Of a DNA stretch of 34,064 bases, positions 24,601 through 31,049 are shown in pieces. Location of the stretch: the NCBI GenBank assembly GCA_032718475.1, contig JAUCBJ010002957.1:1-34064 (forward strand). Reading direction: 5' to 3'. The notes under the pieces were generated by a model. The model saw only the letters and a program-made list of their open reading frames with translations. It had not been told where the DNA came from and did not search any database. This DNA comes from Nemertoderma westbladi (taxonomy: Eukaryota; Xenacoelomorpha; Nemertodermatida; Nemertodermatidae). A program made the translations under genes and the position numbers. The stretch's first letter is position 1. Every line of letters starts with the position of its first letter.

Positions 24601-27600
24601 GGCAAATCAACCACGAGGATGGGGACTGAGGTGAGGCAAATCAACCAAGAGGATGGGGACTGAGGTGAGGCAAATCAACCACGAGGATGGGGACTGAGGT
24701 GAGGCAAATCAACCAAGAGGATGGGGACTGAGGTGAGGCAAATCAACCACGAGGATGGGGACTGAGGTGAGGCAAATCAACCAAGAGGATGGGGACTGAG
24801 GTGAGGCAAATCAACCAAGAGGATGGGGACTTAGGTGAGGCAAATCAACCAAGAGGATGGGGACTGAGGTAAGGCAAATCAACCAAGAGGATGGGGACTG
24901 AGGTGAGGCAAATCAACCACGAGGATGGGGACTGAGGTGAGGCAAATAAACCAAGAGGATGGGGACTGAGGTGAGGCAAATCAACCACAAGGATGGGGAC
25001 TGAGGTGAGGCAAATCAACCAAGAGGATGGGGACTGAGGTGAGGCAAATCAACCAAGAGGATGGGGACTGAGGTGAGGCAAATCAACCAAGAGGATGGGG
25101 ACTGAGGTGAGGCAAATCAACCACGAGGATGGGGACTGAGGTGAGGCAAATCAACCAAGAGGATGGGGACTGAGGTGAGGCAAATCAACCACGAGGATGG
25201 GGACTGAGGTGAGGCAAATCAACCAAGAGGATGGGGACTGAGGTGAGGCAAATCAACCACGAGGATGGGGACTGAGGTGAGGCAAATCAACCAAGAGGAT
25301 GGGGACTGAGGTGAGGCAAATCAACCACGGGGATGGGGACTGAGGTGAGGCAAATCAACCAAGAGGATGGGGACTTAGGTGATACAAATCAACCACAAGG
25401 ATGGGGACTGAGGTAAGGCAAATCAACCACGAGGATGGGGACTTAGGTGATGCAAATCAACCACGAGGATGGGGACTGAGGTGAGGCAAATCAACCAAGA
25501 GGATGGGGACTGAGGTGAGGCAAATCAACCACGAGGATGGGGACTGAGGTGAGGCAAATCAACCAAGAGGATGGGGACTGAGGTGAGGCAAATCAACCAA
25601 GAGGATGGGGACTTAGGTGAGGCAAATCAACCAGAAGGATGGGGACTGAGGTGAGGCAAATCAACCAAGAGGACGTGGACTGAGGTGAGGCAAATCAACC
25701 ACGAGGATGGGGACTTAGGTGAGGAAAATCAACCACAAGGATGGGGACTGAGGTGAGGCAAATCAACCAAGAGGATGGGGACTGAGGTGAGGCAAATCAA
25801 CCAAGAGGATGGGGACTGAGGTGAGGCAAATCAACCACGAGGATGGGGACTGAGGTGAGGCAAATCAACCAAGAGGATGGGGACTGAGGTGAGGCAAATC
25901 AACCACGAGGATGGGGACTGAGGTGAGGCAAATCAACCAAGAGGATGGGGACTGAGGTGAGGCAAATCAACCACGAGGATGGGGACTGAGGTGAGGCAAA
26001 TCAACCAAGAGGATGGGGACTGAGGTGAGGCAAATCAACCACGAGGATGGGGACTGAGGTGAGGCAAATCAACCAAGAGGATGGGGACTGAGGTGAGGCA
26101 AATCAACCAAGAGGATGGGGACTGAGGTGAGGCAAATCAACCAAGAGGATGGGGACTTAGGTGATGCAAATCAACCACGAGGATGGGGACTGAGGTGATG
26201 CAAATCAACCACGAGGATGGGGACTGAGGTGAGGCAAATCAACCAAGAGGATGGGGACTGAGGTGAGGCAAATCAACCAAGAGGATGGGGACTGAGGTGA
26301 GGCAAATCAACTACGAGGATGGGGACTGAGGTGAGGCAAATCAACCAAGAGGATGGGGACTGAGGTGAGGCAAATCAACCACGAGGATGGGGACTGAGGT
26401 GAGGCAAATCAACCAAGAGGATGGGGACTGAGGTGAGGCAAATCAACCAAGAGGATGGGGACTGAGGTGAGGCAAATCAACCAAGAGGATGGGGACTGAG
26501 GTGAGGCAAATCAACCAAGAGGATGGGGACTGAGGTGAGGCAAATCAACTACGAGGATGGGGACTGAGGTGAGGCAAATCAACCACGGGGATGGGAACTG
26601 AGGTGAGGCAAATCAACTACGAGGATGGGGACTGATTTGAGGCAAATCAACTACGAGATTCTTCTCGAAGCATCAATGAAACTATTTTTTAAAGTAATTA
26701 AAGGGACAAATAATTATATAAAATATATTAATAAAATAATTAGGGATTATACTTACCAGTATAAAAACCCGTCTTCATAACTTCTGATGAATTGAAAGTA
26801 TAGCACGCAGAACGTTCAACCAACATTCGAAAAATATTATCCTCGCTTCTCTTAAAAAAATCTGACGAAGTACAGCTTACGCCGTTATATTTACACCATA
26901 TCAAACTGTCGTCAAGAGTATGGGATCCACGCATTAAAAAATCTAAAAATTGGTCAGCGTTCATTCTAAGAATATTAGCGATTTCATCAAAATCATGTTT
27001 ATCGTCACCAAGGGAATCATTGCTGGGCCTTTGAAGCAAACGAATCTCATCGTCAATATCAGTATGCGAGAACGCACTACGAGGCACCACCTGGAGTATA
27101 TCCTGCAAGAAATTCTTATACTTCGTGGAAGTTATTTTGGGTAGACGGCTGGACCTGAAGGCGTTCTGATTGCATATGGTTATACTGGGGAAGGGAACAT
27201 TAGCCGCAGTCACGTTGAGAGTCGAGCTAATGGTGGTGGTCTCGACCTTATAGTCGTGCCAAACCTCCTGTAAGTTAAACAACATAAAGACGAACATAAG
27301 GATGGAGAGAGTGAACCAACCGAATTTATAGTAACGGGAGTTCCCTCTGATAAACCGCGGGACGCCGTGGAATGTGGAACAGGCGGTCCAGTTAACAACA
27401 TCGATGTAGAGTTTGGCGAGGAGTGTTTGGCGTTCCTCTTTGAGTGAGATAGGTTGGTGTCGGAGTGGATTGACCCGACTACGATTGCTTGCGAAGGAGT
27501 TACCACGGATGAAACTATCTCCTCGTTGCCGGAACGGTGTCGCCTTGTACTCCAACAGTTGTATGTCCACGTCCATAGGGCCTTCTCTGATGTAATGGCT

Positions 27601-27636
27601 GTTCGCATTGCTATTCTCATTATCATGAGAGTTCAT
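228..27636 (-). CDS. DEG/ENaC-family sodium channel, complete three-exon gene
   Basis: Spliced coding sequence of three exons (27636-26757, 4013-3470, 603-228), 1800 nt, encoding 599 residues. DEG/ENaC proteins form trimeric, amiloride-sensitive Na+ channels in the plasma membrane, gated by acid, peptides or mechanical force depending on subfamily. Visible in order: cytoplasmic N-terminus with the conserved HG pair (residues 90-91), TM1 at about 105-125, the post-TM1 FPSITICN motif (149-156), a cysteine-containing extracellular domain, and TM2 with the GAS selectivity filter (559-561). The length is typical of the family. Exon phases join without a frame break, which strongly supports one gene. 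The subfamily (FMRFamide-gated, ASIC-like or other) cannot be assigned from sequence reading alone. Intron 1 is about 22.7 kb and packed with repeats. Untranslated exons and the promoter were not identified. Confidence 0.93.
604..1060. other. Intron 2, no recognisable feature
   Basis: Start of the 2.87-kb intron 2 as read from the low-coordinate side. No open frame of note, no RNA gene and no repeat with an obvious partner elsewhere in the window was seen here. Confidence 0.6.
1061..1674. mobile_element. Non-autonomous element with ~65-bp terminal inverted repeats
   Basis: The left end (1061-1125) and the right end (1604-1674, reverse complement) share a long match. Both begin GTGGGG and contain CACGTAGTCGGC and then CATACGGTTCATATAG and AAATGGGGCATGTC. 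The right copy carries a few extra bases near its outer end. The interior (about 480 bp) has a GTCT/GTCC run at 1123-1158 and no coding capacity. The structure fits a MITE or foldback-type DNA element; the superfamily is not assigned. No clear target-site duplication was recognised next to the ends. It sits inside intron 2 of the channel gene. Confidence 0.75.
1123..1158 (+). repeat. (GTCT)n/(GTCC)n microsatellite
   Basis: A run of GTCT units followed by GTCC units, just inside the left inverted repeat of the surrounding element. Being internal, it is probably part of the element rather than an independent expansion. Confidence 0.85.
1675..2069. other. Intron 2 sequence, nothing recognised
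   Basis: AT-rich intronic sequence between two repeat elements. No coding, RNA or repeat structure could be supported. Confidence 0.5.
2070..2195 (+). repeat. Interspersed repeat family, copy A
   Basis: Contains AATTAAGGGAAAGGAGCAG, then AAAACAATAAAC and AAAGTCAATAGAACAAGTTA, ending GTAATCAGCTGTTATTACGT. The same blocks in the same order occur near 27862-27985 and 32560-32690, and inverted near 32895-33020. This marks a dispersed non-coding repeat, probably a MITE or SINE-like element. Termini are not defined. Confidence 0.6.
2210..3463. other. Rest of intron 2
   Basis: AT-rich intron with the poly-G run and two copies of an 18-bp sequence TTCGGGATCCCGTTTAAA (3050-3067 and 3307-3324), whose core CGGGATCCCG is palindromic. 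Short open frames here have no recognisable similarity and are not called as genes. Confidence 0.5.
2598..2621 (+). repeat. Poly-G tract, 24 bases
   Basis: An uninterrupted run of 24 G within intron 2. Such runs are prone to length error in sequencing, so the exact count should be treated with caution. Confidence 0.9.
3470..4013 (-). CDS. DEG/ENaC channel exon 2: central extracellular domain
   Basis: Encodes residues 294-474 and two bases of codon 475. The acceptor is a pyrimidine-rich tract ending TTTACAG just before 4013; the donor is GTAAGT at 3469-3464. Joining the G left by exon 1 to the first bases here gives [15 protein letters not shown], the usual family sequence after the finger region. 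Further on come [11 protein letters not shown] and [13 protein letters not shown], which match the conserved HD...P and PGT-x-x-x-x-I elements. A cysteine-bearing segment follows, with [14 protein letters not shown] corresponding to the family's C-x-x-PC-x-x-x-x-Y motif. The exon is entirely extracellular. Upstream, intron 1 runs about 22.7 kb to exon 1. Confidence 0.94.
4014..5639. other. Intron 1, exon 2-proximal part, nothing firmly recognised
   Basis: Intronic sequence. 4040-4130 is very AT-rich with repeated TTAAGTTAA blocks. 4860-5460 has short overlapping open frames (61-76 codons) on both strands with no recognisable motifs. Given the RT remnant just downstream, part of it may be older LINE sequence, but this could not be shown. 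Confidence 0.45.
5640..5817 (+). pseudogene. Decayed RTE-type reverse transcriptase fragment
   Basis: The plus frame from 5715 reads [19 protein letters not shown], then ASVVN, a stop, and VPSLKAFK. This aligns residue by residue with [32 protein letters not shown] of the better-preserved LINE at 8400-8493. That is the start of the RT domain of RTE-like elements. An in-frame TAA replaces the glycine after the VD/VN position, and the sequence is too diverged to be functional. Weakly similar sequence may extend upstream to about 5640. Confidence 0.6.
5978..6020 (-). repeat. Short CCTACA hexamer tract, inverted relative to the main array
   Basis: Imperfect CTACAC/CTACGC units. It is the reverse complement of the GGTGTA array that starts about 160 bp downstream, so the two could pair. 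It is followed by a short palindrome, CTACTTTGTAAAGTAG (6024-6039). Confidence 0.7.
6180..6957 (+). repeat. (GGTGTA)n hexamer satellite, about 780 bp
   Basis: Tandem AGGTGT units with 4-bp AGGT interruptions. A recurrent variant block, ACGTGTAGGTAGGTG, starts at 6341, 6511, 6581, 6669, 6741 and 6835. All three minus-strand frames stay open across the array (Thr-Tyr, Pro-Thr and His-Leu dipeptide runs), which is a by-product of the hexamer and not a coding signal. The motif is one or two bases from the animal telomere unit TTAGGG, but no true TTAGGG run is present. Confidence 0.92.
6987..7001 (+). repeat. Target-site duplication, left copy (RTE-like LINE)
   Basis: AGTACCAATAGAAAG, identical to 9979-9993. 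It borders the plus-strand LINE on its 5' side. Confidence 0.85.
7002..9978 (+). mobile_element. RTE-like non-LTR retrotransposon, near full length, inactive
   Basis: About 2.98 kb between identical 15-bp target-site duplications (6987-7001 and 9979-9993). The 5' end carries GGTCAGGTCAGGTCAGG; the 3' UTR after the stop at 9947 is only about 31 bp and has no long poly-A. A short 3' UTR and a length near 3 kb fit RTE-type LINEs. It encodes endonuclease and reverse transcriptase, but with several frameshifts. It inserted into a palindromic element, whose left arm resumes at 9979. Confidence 0.88.
7120..9947 (+). pseudogene. Broken LINE polyprotein: AP-type endonuclease and reverse transcriptase
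   Basis: The product would nick target DNA and copy the element's RNA. Endonuclease signs: [11 protein letters not shown] (from about 7150), [12 protein letters not shown] (about 7245), [10 protein letters not shown] (about 7383), [11 protein letters not shown] and QIDHIL (about 7650-7710). RT signs: [53 protein letters not shown] and the catalytic FADD (about 9168-9179). Lesions: frame change near 7203, another near 7508-7520 at the GDFN motif, loss of the stretch that normally holds the endonuclease SDH motif at about 7740, and a one-base frame change near 9131 just before FADD. The long central frame is 7624-9156; the C-terminal part (SSRKTKI onward, with FCYLGSWI and LLYGSPCW) is in a different frame to 9947. 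Confidence 0.88.
9979..9993 (+). repeat. Target-site duplication, right copy (RTE-like LINE)
   Basis: Identical to 6987-7001. It marks the 3' border of the plus-strand LINE and the point where the interrupted palindromic element resumes. Confidence 0.85.
10230..10248 (+). repeat. Target-site duplication, minus-strand LINE, 3' side
   Basis: GAATATTATGTATTTATTA, a 19-bp sequence identical to 12377-12395. Confidence 0.85.
10249..12376 (-). mobile_element. Non-LTR retrotransposon, 5'-truncated, inactive
   Basis: About 2.13 kb on the minus strand between 19-bp target-site duplications. The 5' end (12376) starts inside the coding region, so the endonuclease is missing, as expected from incomplete target-primed reverse transcription. 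The 3' end is AT-rich without a clear poly-A tail. Its RT differs clearly from the RTE-like element: [39 protein letters not shown] and [10 protein letters not shown], plus a C-terminal CCHC knuckle. The clade was not assigned. It inserted into the right arm of the palindromic element. Confidence 0.88.
10341..12374 (-). pseudogene. LINE reverse transcriptase with C-terminal CCHC, broken
   Basis: An open frame without its own start runs from about 12374 to 10924. It begins in the linker before RT ([17 protein letters not shown], then an acidic [10 protein letters not shown] stretch) and contains a complete RT domain with the FADD catalytic motif and the thumb motif YKYLGMIF. After 10924 the frame is lost. 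Recognisable C-terminal sequence resumes ([19 protein letters not shown]) but holds a stop (about 10690), then reaches a zinc knuckle C-x2-C-x7-H-x4-C ([16 protein letters not shown]) and ends at 10341. The RT core is intact at sequence level, but the element lacks endonuclease and a continuous frame. Confidence 0.85.
12377..12395 (+). repeat. Target-site duplication, minus-strand LINE, 5' side
   Basis: Second copy of the 19-bp direct repeat found at 10230-10248; the palindromic element's right arm continues immediately after it. Confidence 0.85.
12528..13502. other. Intron 1, nothing recognised
   Basis: AT-rich intronic sequence. The 172-codon minus-strand open frame (13228-12710) shows no known motif, contains low-complexity stretches and has no supporting context, so it is not called as a gene. 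Confidence 0.5.
13503..13745 (+). pseudogene. Decayed LINE reverse transcriptase fragment
   Basis: [22 protein letters not shown] (from about 13512) corresponds to the RT motif VDF-x-KAFDSVSR. About 120 bp on, CDGLEPY and, in another frame, [20 protein letters not shown] match the EPF...[13 protein letters not shown] segment of RTE-type RT. Stops and at least one frame change separate the pieces. It may come from the same old family as the remnant at 5715, but a shared insertion cannot be shown. Confidence 0.6.
13922..14792. repeat. 36-bp minisatellite, 24 units
   Basis: Unit core ACTTTGGACTAACATTAC followed by AATCTACCCAATGTGAGT. The marker GGACTA recurs from 13938 to 14766, exactly 23 intervals of 36 bp. 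Because 36 is a multiple of three, the minus strand stays open for 327 codons with a 12-residue period ([12 protein letters not shown]). No evidence supports translation. Two units (about 14404 and 14548) share a linked pair of variants and lie four units apart. Confidence 0.95.
14815..14957 (-). mobile_element. tRNA-derived SINE head
   Basis: The minus strand reads CCACTAGCTGAATGATGG (A-box-like), GTTAGAGCGTCAGACTTCC, then GGAGGTCACCAGTGCGATCC (B-box-like, degraded from GTTCGAATCC) and CCACCTGG. The order and spacing match a tRNA from D-arm to T-arm, with an anticodon-loop CTTCCAA. Mismatches in the arms and the absence of a clean acceptor stem argue against a functional tRNA. Downstream sequence to about 14815 may be the SINE body; its end is not defined because the 36-bp array begins nearby. 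Confidence 0.6.
14958..15861. other. Intron 1, nothing recognised
   Basis: Contains a 124-codon plus-strand frame (15423-15797) without recognisable motifs, AT-rich at its end. It overlaps an antisense frame of 72 codons. Not called as a gene. Confidence 0.45.
15862..16025 (+). repeat. Irregular minisatellite, AATAATTGTTTTTGG units
   Basis: Five to six degenerate copies of GAATAATTGTTTTTGGGGGA, with spacing between about 22 and 34 bp. Low-complexity and non-coding. Confidence 0.75.
16402..16419 (+). repeat. Poly-C tract, 18 bases
   Basis: Run of 18 C about 90 bp before the 34-bp satellite begins. The exact length may be unreliable. Confidence 0.9.
16510..26656. repeat. 34-bp satellite, about 298 units, in intron 1
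   Basis: Unit core GATGGGGACTGAGGTGAGGC followed by AAATCAACCAAGAG. The GACTGA/GACTTA marker runs from 16532 to 26630, which is exactly 297 x 34 bp, so no net length change has occurred over 10 kb. Intermediate positions (20068, 20646, 24012, 24386, 25610) keep the same phase. Variation is by substitution: CCAAGAGG, CCACGAGG, CCACAAGG, CTACGAGG, CCAGAAGG, CCACGGGG; GACTGAGG or GACTTAGG; GAGGCAAATC, GATGCAAATC, GATACAAATC, GAGGAAAATC or GTAAGGC. Since 34 is not a multiple of three, no long frame survives. The array ends 100 bp from the donor of channel exon 1. Confidence 0.97.
26757..27636 (-). CDS. DEG/ENaC channel exon 1: N-terminus, TM1, proximal extracellular domain
   Basis: Encodes residues 1-293 plus the first base of codon 294. 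The start at 27636 is preceded immediately by an in-frame TAA (27642-27640), so it is the earliest possible ATG. The cytoplasmic tail carries FHGVPRF around residues 89-95; the HG pair is the gating motif conserved across DEG/ENaC channels. TM1 (about 105-125) reads [14 protein letters not shown] in its core. It is followed by [15 protein letters not shown], the family's post-TM1 signature. Several Asn-x-Ser/Thr sites (for example NVT near 141) lie in the ectodomain. The exon ends at a consensus donor GTAAGT (26756-26751), phase 1. The 34-bp satellite begins only 100 bp further into the intron. Confidence 0.95.
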
Positions 27637-28699
27637 CGTTTATCGATATATAAAGTCATTATAGACAGTATTATTAATAATTCATTAAACTAGATTATAA
27701 TTAATATTGAAATAAATTTGATATGAGGTTTTTTCTTCTTCTTATAAACATATTCCGAAATACGGAGAGTAAGGTTGTTTAATTAAACGAACGTATGCTA
27801 GCATAAGACTAGGGGGTGGTGGGAGGGTAACTTGATGCAATTCCTATTTCGGCGAATTAATATTGCGTCTCAATGTTAAATTACCAATTTAGGGAAAGAA
27901 CCCGGTTACAGTAGCACGTTATTCTAAACAAAACAATAAACGAAAAGTCAACAAAACAGGTTACTAGCAAAGGGTACGCCACACTCATTCATTACTTATA
28001 TATAAATAAAAAGATAAAATACAGTACTGACTATAAAATAAGATAAGTTGGAAGAATAATTTGCGGAATAAATGCATGTACTGCCAAGGTAATTTTGTTC
28101 AAAACTCGGAAGCCACCAACTTTAATTAAATGTTAAGAATTTGAAATACAGCAATGATACATTTATGAAAACCTGCAGAGAAAATGCATTGGTATGGCAA
28201 AGCTACAGTAGTTTTTGATAAATTTTTAATGGAGTGGCTACGGTAGTGACTGGCTAGAGATCCATGCTAATATTCACGATGGGAGACCAGTAAATTAGTT
28301 AGCATTAACGTCACCCCCATTTAATCCGTCTCATTTCCAGTTTATATGACCTTCATTATTTATTATATATATTCGCAAATAATCTACAGCCCAGGTTCGT
28401 CCGCATATATATTTTTTAAGCCTATTTATTAATAAATACCACGTAAACAGCAACATATATCTTACTTCGGTAACACAATAAAATGTAAAACACATGACAT
28501 GACATGCATTTTGTTGAATGGAAATAGAATCTTTCCAAACATCAGTAAATAAGTATCCCAAATTTTACAAGCTATACGTTGTTTTAATAACCAATTTATA
28601 ATTCCTATATATAAGAACAATTATAAAACACTCACTGAGAATTTCATAAAGACTGAAAATAAACTTGTTCAATATATATTATATATGGATCAGTTGCAT
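27637..28699. other. Upstream region of the channel gene
   Basis: AT-rich sequence upstream of the start codon. Just above the ATG, the minus strand reads ACTTTATATATCGATAA, which could be TATA-like or simply AT-rich leader; no promoter is claimed. The interspersed repeat copy B lies at 27862-27985. No further coding exon was recognised. Confidence 0.4.
27862..27985 (+). repeat. Interspersed repeat family, copy B
   Basis: CGTCTCAATGTTAAATTACC, then TTTAGGGAAAGAACCCGGTT, ACAGTAGCACGTTATTCTA and AAAACAATAAACGAAAAGTC, in the same order as copies A (2070) and C (32560). Located upstream of channel exon 1. Confidence 0.6.
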
Positions 28700-29275
28700 T
28701 TGGGGGGTTTGGGAGGGTGGTATAAAATGGAGGGTGGTATATGGAGTGTGGTAGGGTGGTATATTGAGGGAGGGAGGGTGGTATATGGAGGGTGGGAGGG
28801 TGGAATACGAACGGTGGGAGGGTGGGGTGGTATATGGAGGGTGGCAGGGTGGTATATTGAGGGAGGGAGGGAGGGTGGTATATGGAGGGTGGGAGGGTGG
28901 TATATTGTGGGAGGGAGGGTGGTATATGGAGGGTGGGAGGGTGAAATACGGAGGGTGGGATTGTATATGGAGGGTGGGAGGGTGGTATATGGAGGGTGGG
29001 AGGGTGGTATATTGAGGGAGGGAGGGTGGTATATGGAGGGTGGGAGGGTGGTATATTGAGGGAGGGAGGGTGGTATATGGAGGGTGGGAGGGTGGAATAC
29101 GGAGTGGGGATGGTGTGGTGGTATATGGAGGGTGGTATATGGAGGGTGGACGGGTGGAATACGAACGGTGGGAGGGTGGGTGGTATATTGAGGGTGGCAG
29201 GGTGGTATATTGAGGGAGAGAGGGTGGTATATGGAGGGTAGGAGGGTGGAATATGGGGGGAGGGAGGGTGTTGAC
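28700..29275 (+). repeat. G-rich 22-bp minisatellite with quadruplex potential
   Basis: Two alternating unit types: GGAGGGTGGGAGGGTGG followed by TATAT, and TGAGGGAGGGAGGGTGG followed by TATAT. The G-rich strand is the plus strand. A canonical four-tract stretch, GGGAGGGAGGGAGGG, occurs at 28861-28875. Open frames on both strands follow from the simple composition and are not genes. The array starts about 1.06 kb upstream of the channel start codon, on its promoter side. Confidence 0.93.
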
Positions 29276-31049
29276 GGGATGTCAGAATGACAAATTCCAA
29301 ATTAGCAACACGTAAGAAACAGAAAAGTCACATATATTACAATGCATGCAAGTGTTTCTCGTGTTTCACATTTTGGAATTTTTCAGTAAATAAATCATAG
29401 CTTTGCTTGTCTACAATAACATGAAAAGACAATTCTCATCTCTATATTAATGAGCGAATAAAAACTAACGAGATTACAATATTATTTATTTCGTTTAACA
29501 AATTTCAATTACACAAAAGTTTCGGACAGGCTAAAAAATAAAAACAATATATCAAAACTTAATTAAAGTTACGAATAAATAATTGTTTGAATGGATGAAC
29601 ACAATTTGGTAACAAGAAACAGTTTCCAAGAGAAATAATTGTAAACTTATAATAGTGCAGTCGTGCCTGGCAGTAGAATAAGTCTGGGCCAATCAGATAC
29701 TAAGAATTATGGAAGCAAGAAGATCACAGATTAACCAACCAGGCAGGTCCTTCTATTGCCAAACAAATTCAGTGTTAGTTTTGGATAAAGCAGGCAATTT
29801 ACACTATAAAGGGATTATTGGGCGACCAAGATGGAACTAACTGTGTACCAAAATAAACAATCATTAACCACCTTAATGAAAAGTATAATTATTGAAGTGT
29901 TTTTGCATCTTATTATAATCCCAGGAGGAAGTAACTAACTAAATGTACGCTGAAATACTAATTAGTTTTACATACCTCGCTCCTAGGTTTGCGGTTTACG
30001 GTTAGCTGTTATCCTGAACTTTTAACCTTATAACCAACCAACTGTGCCACTTCCAAATATTTCATTTTATGCCTTTTTTGGTGCCAATTTTTTTTTTTTT
30101 TTTTGGTGGCAGAACCAGTTGCTTCGTAACTGGTGCGCCAACCATCGACATGGGAATCCTGTTCTGCTGGATGAGTAAATAACAAAATCGGATGTATAGC
30201 AGCCTTACAGGTAACAGCCAAGAGAGTGAAGCGTTTTGTGTTTTACATCCACATATAAATTTACTAAATCAGAAACTATAGACTATAACATACGAATATA
30301 ACATTGATATATCATATCTATACGGTAATACGGTACTAAACGATAAATTAAAACGATATATAGACTAACTATACGAGTTACCGAACCTACAGTACTCCTG
30401 GAGAAAAATGAATAGTAATTTCGGACGGGTATCGATTGATGCAGTGAGTTAGTGTAACTTTGATGCAAATTACACGGCGCAAATCAGTGTGTGGCCGTGT
30501 CGAGGGGCGTGCAATACGTAACACGACCACCACCGCGAATGGCCATCAGCGTATAAAAATCGATAAAGTCTTTACGGCAGAGAAAAGCAACTCTTGTGTC
30601 CAATTTTCTTTCGGTAATGAACTCCGCGGGGGGTTGTAGAGAGACATGATACCAACCATATTAAATCGCACACATATGAATTAAAAATAATTTGAATACA
30701 TTAAACCCAATTCCAATATCGCTACATACAGTTCTTAGTAGATTGCGAGAGCTCCTAGAGGTATCCGGAAATAGTGTCTAAATCTTAATATACTCACCTC
30801 AATAGAGTGCCACCCCACATTTTCTACAGCTCTTAATGAGATTGAAAGTTGAAACCGAGAAAGTCCAAATTTCTATTCTCCGTAATTTGTAGATGGTAAG
30901 TCAGAATATATATTTTCGTTTTGAATCTTTTGCTAAAAGCTCTTGAAGAAAGTTCCTTCAATATTCCACATATTGATATTGATCGTGATATACTAACGGA
31001 CTAACGCCCCAACGCTGGGGATTTTGGTGACTGGATTAAGTCGCCATAG
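29276..31049. other. Intergenic, nothing firm
   Basis: AT-rich. A run of 17 T (30088-30104) next to a hairpin ACCAGTT...AACTGGT (30112-30135, on either strand) could be the poly-A end of a minus-strand retroposon, but no head or target-site duplication was found. GCGTATAAAAATCGATAA near 30550 is TATA-like without a gene attached. Confidence 0.4.

Noticed and set aside
28644-29300. Pro/Ser/Tyr-rich minus-strand frame of 218 codons and Gly-rich plus-strand frames
   Set aside because: Artefacts of the G-rich 22-bp array.
30541-30560. TATA-like GCGTATAAAAATCG
   Set aside because: No gene or transcript start can be linked to it in the window.
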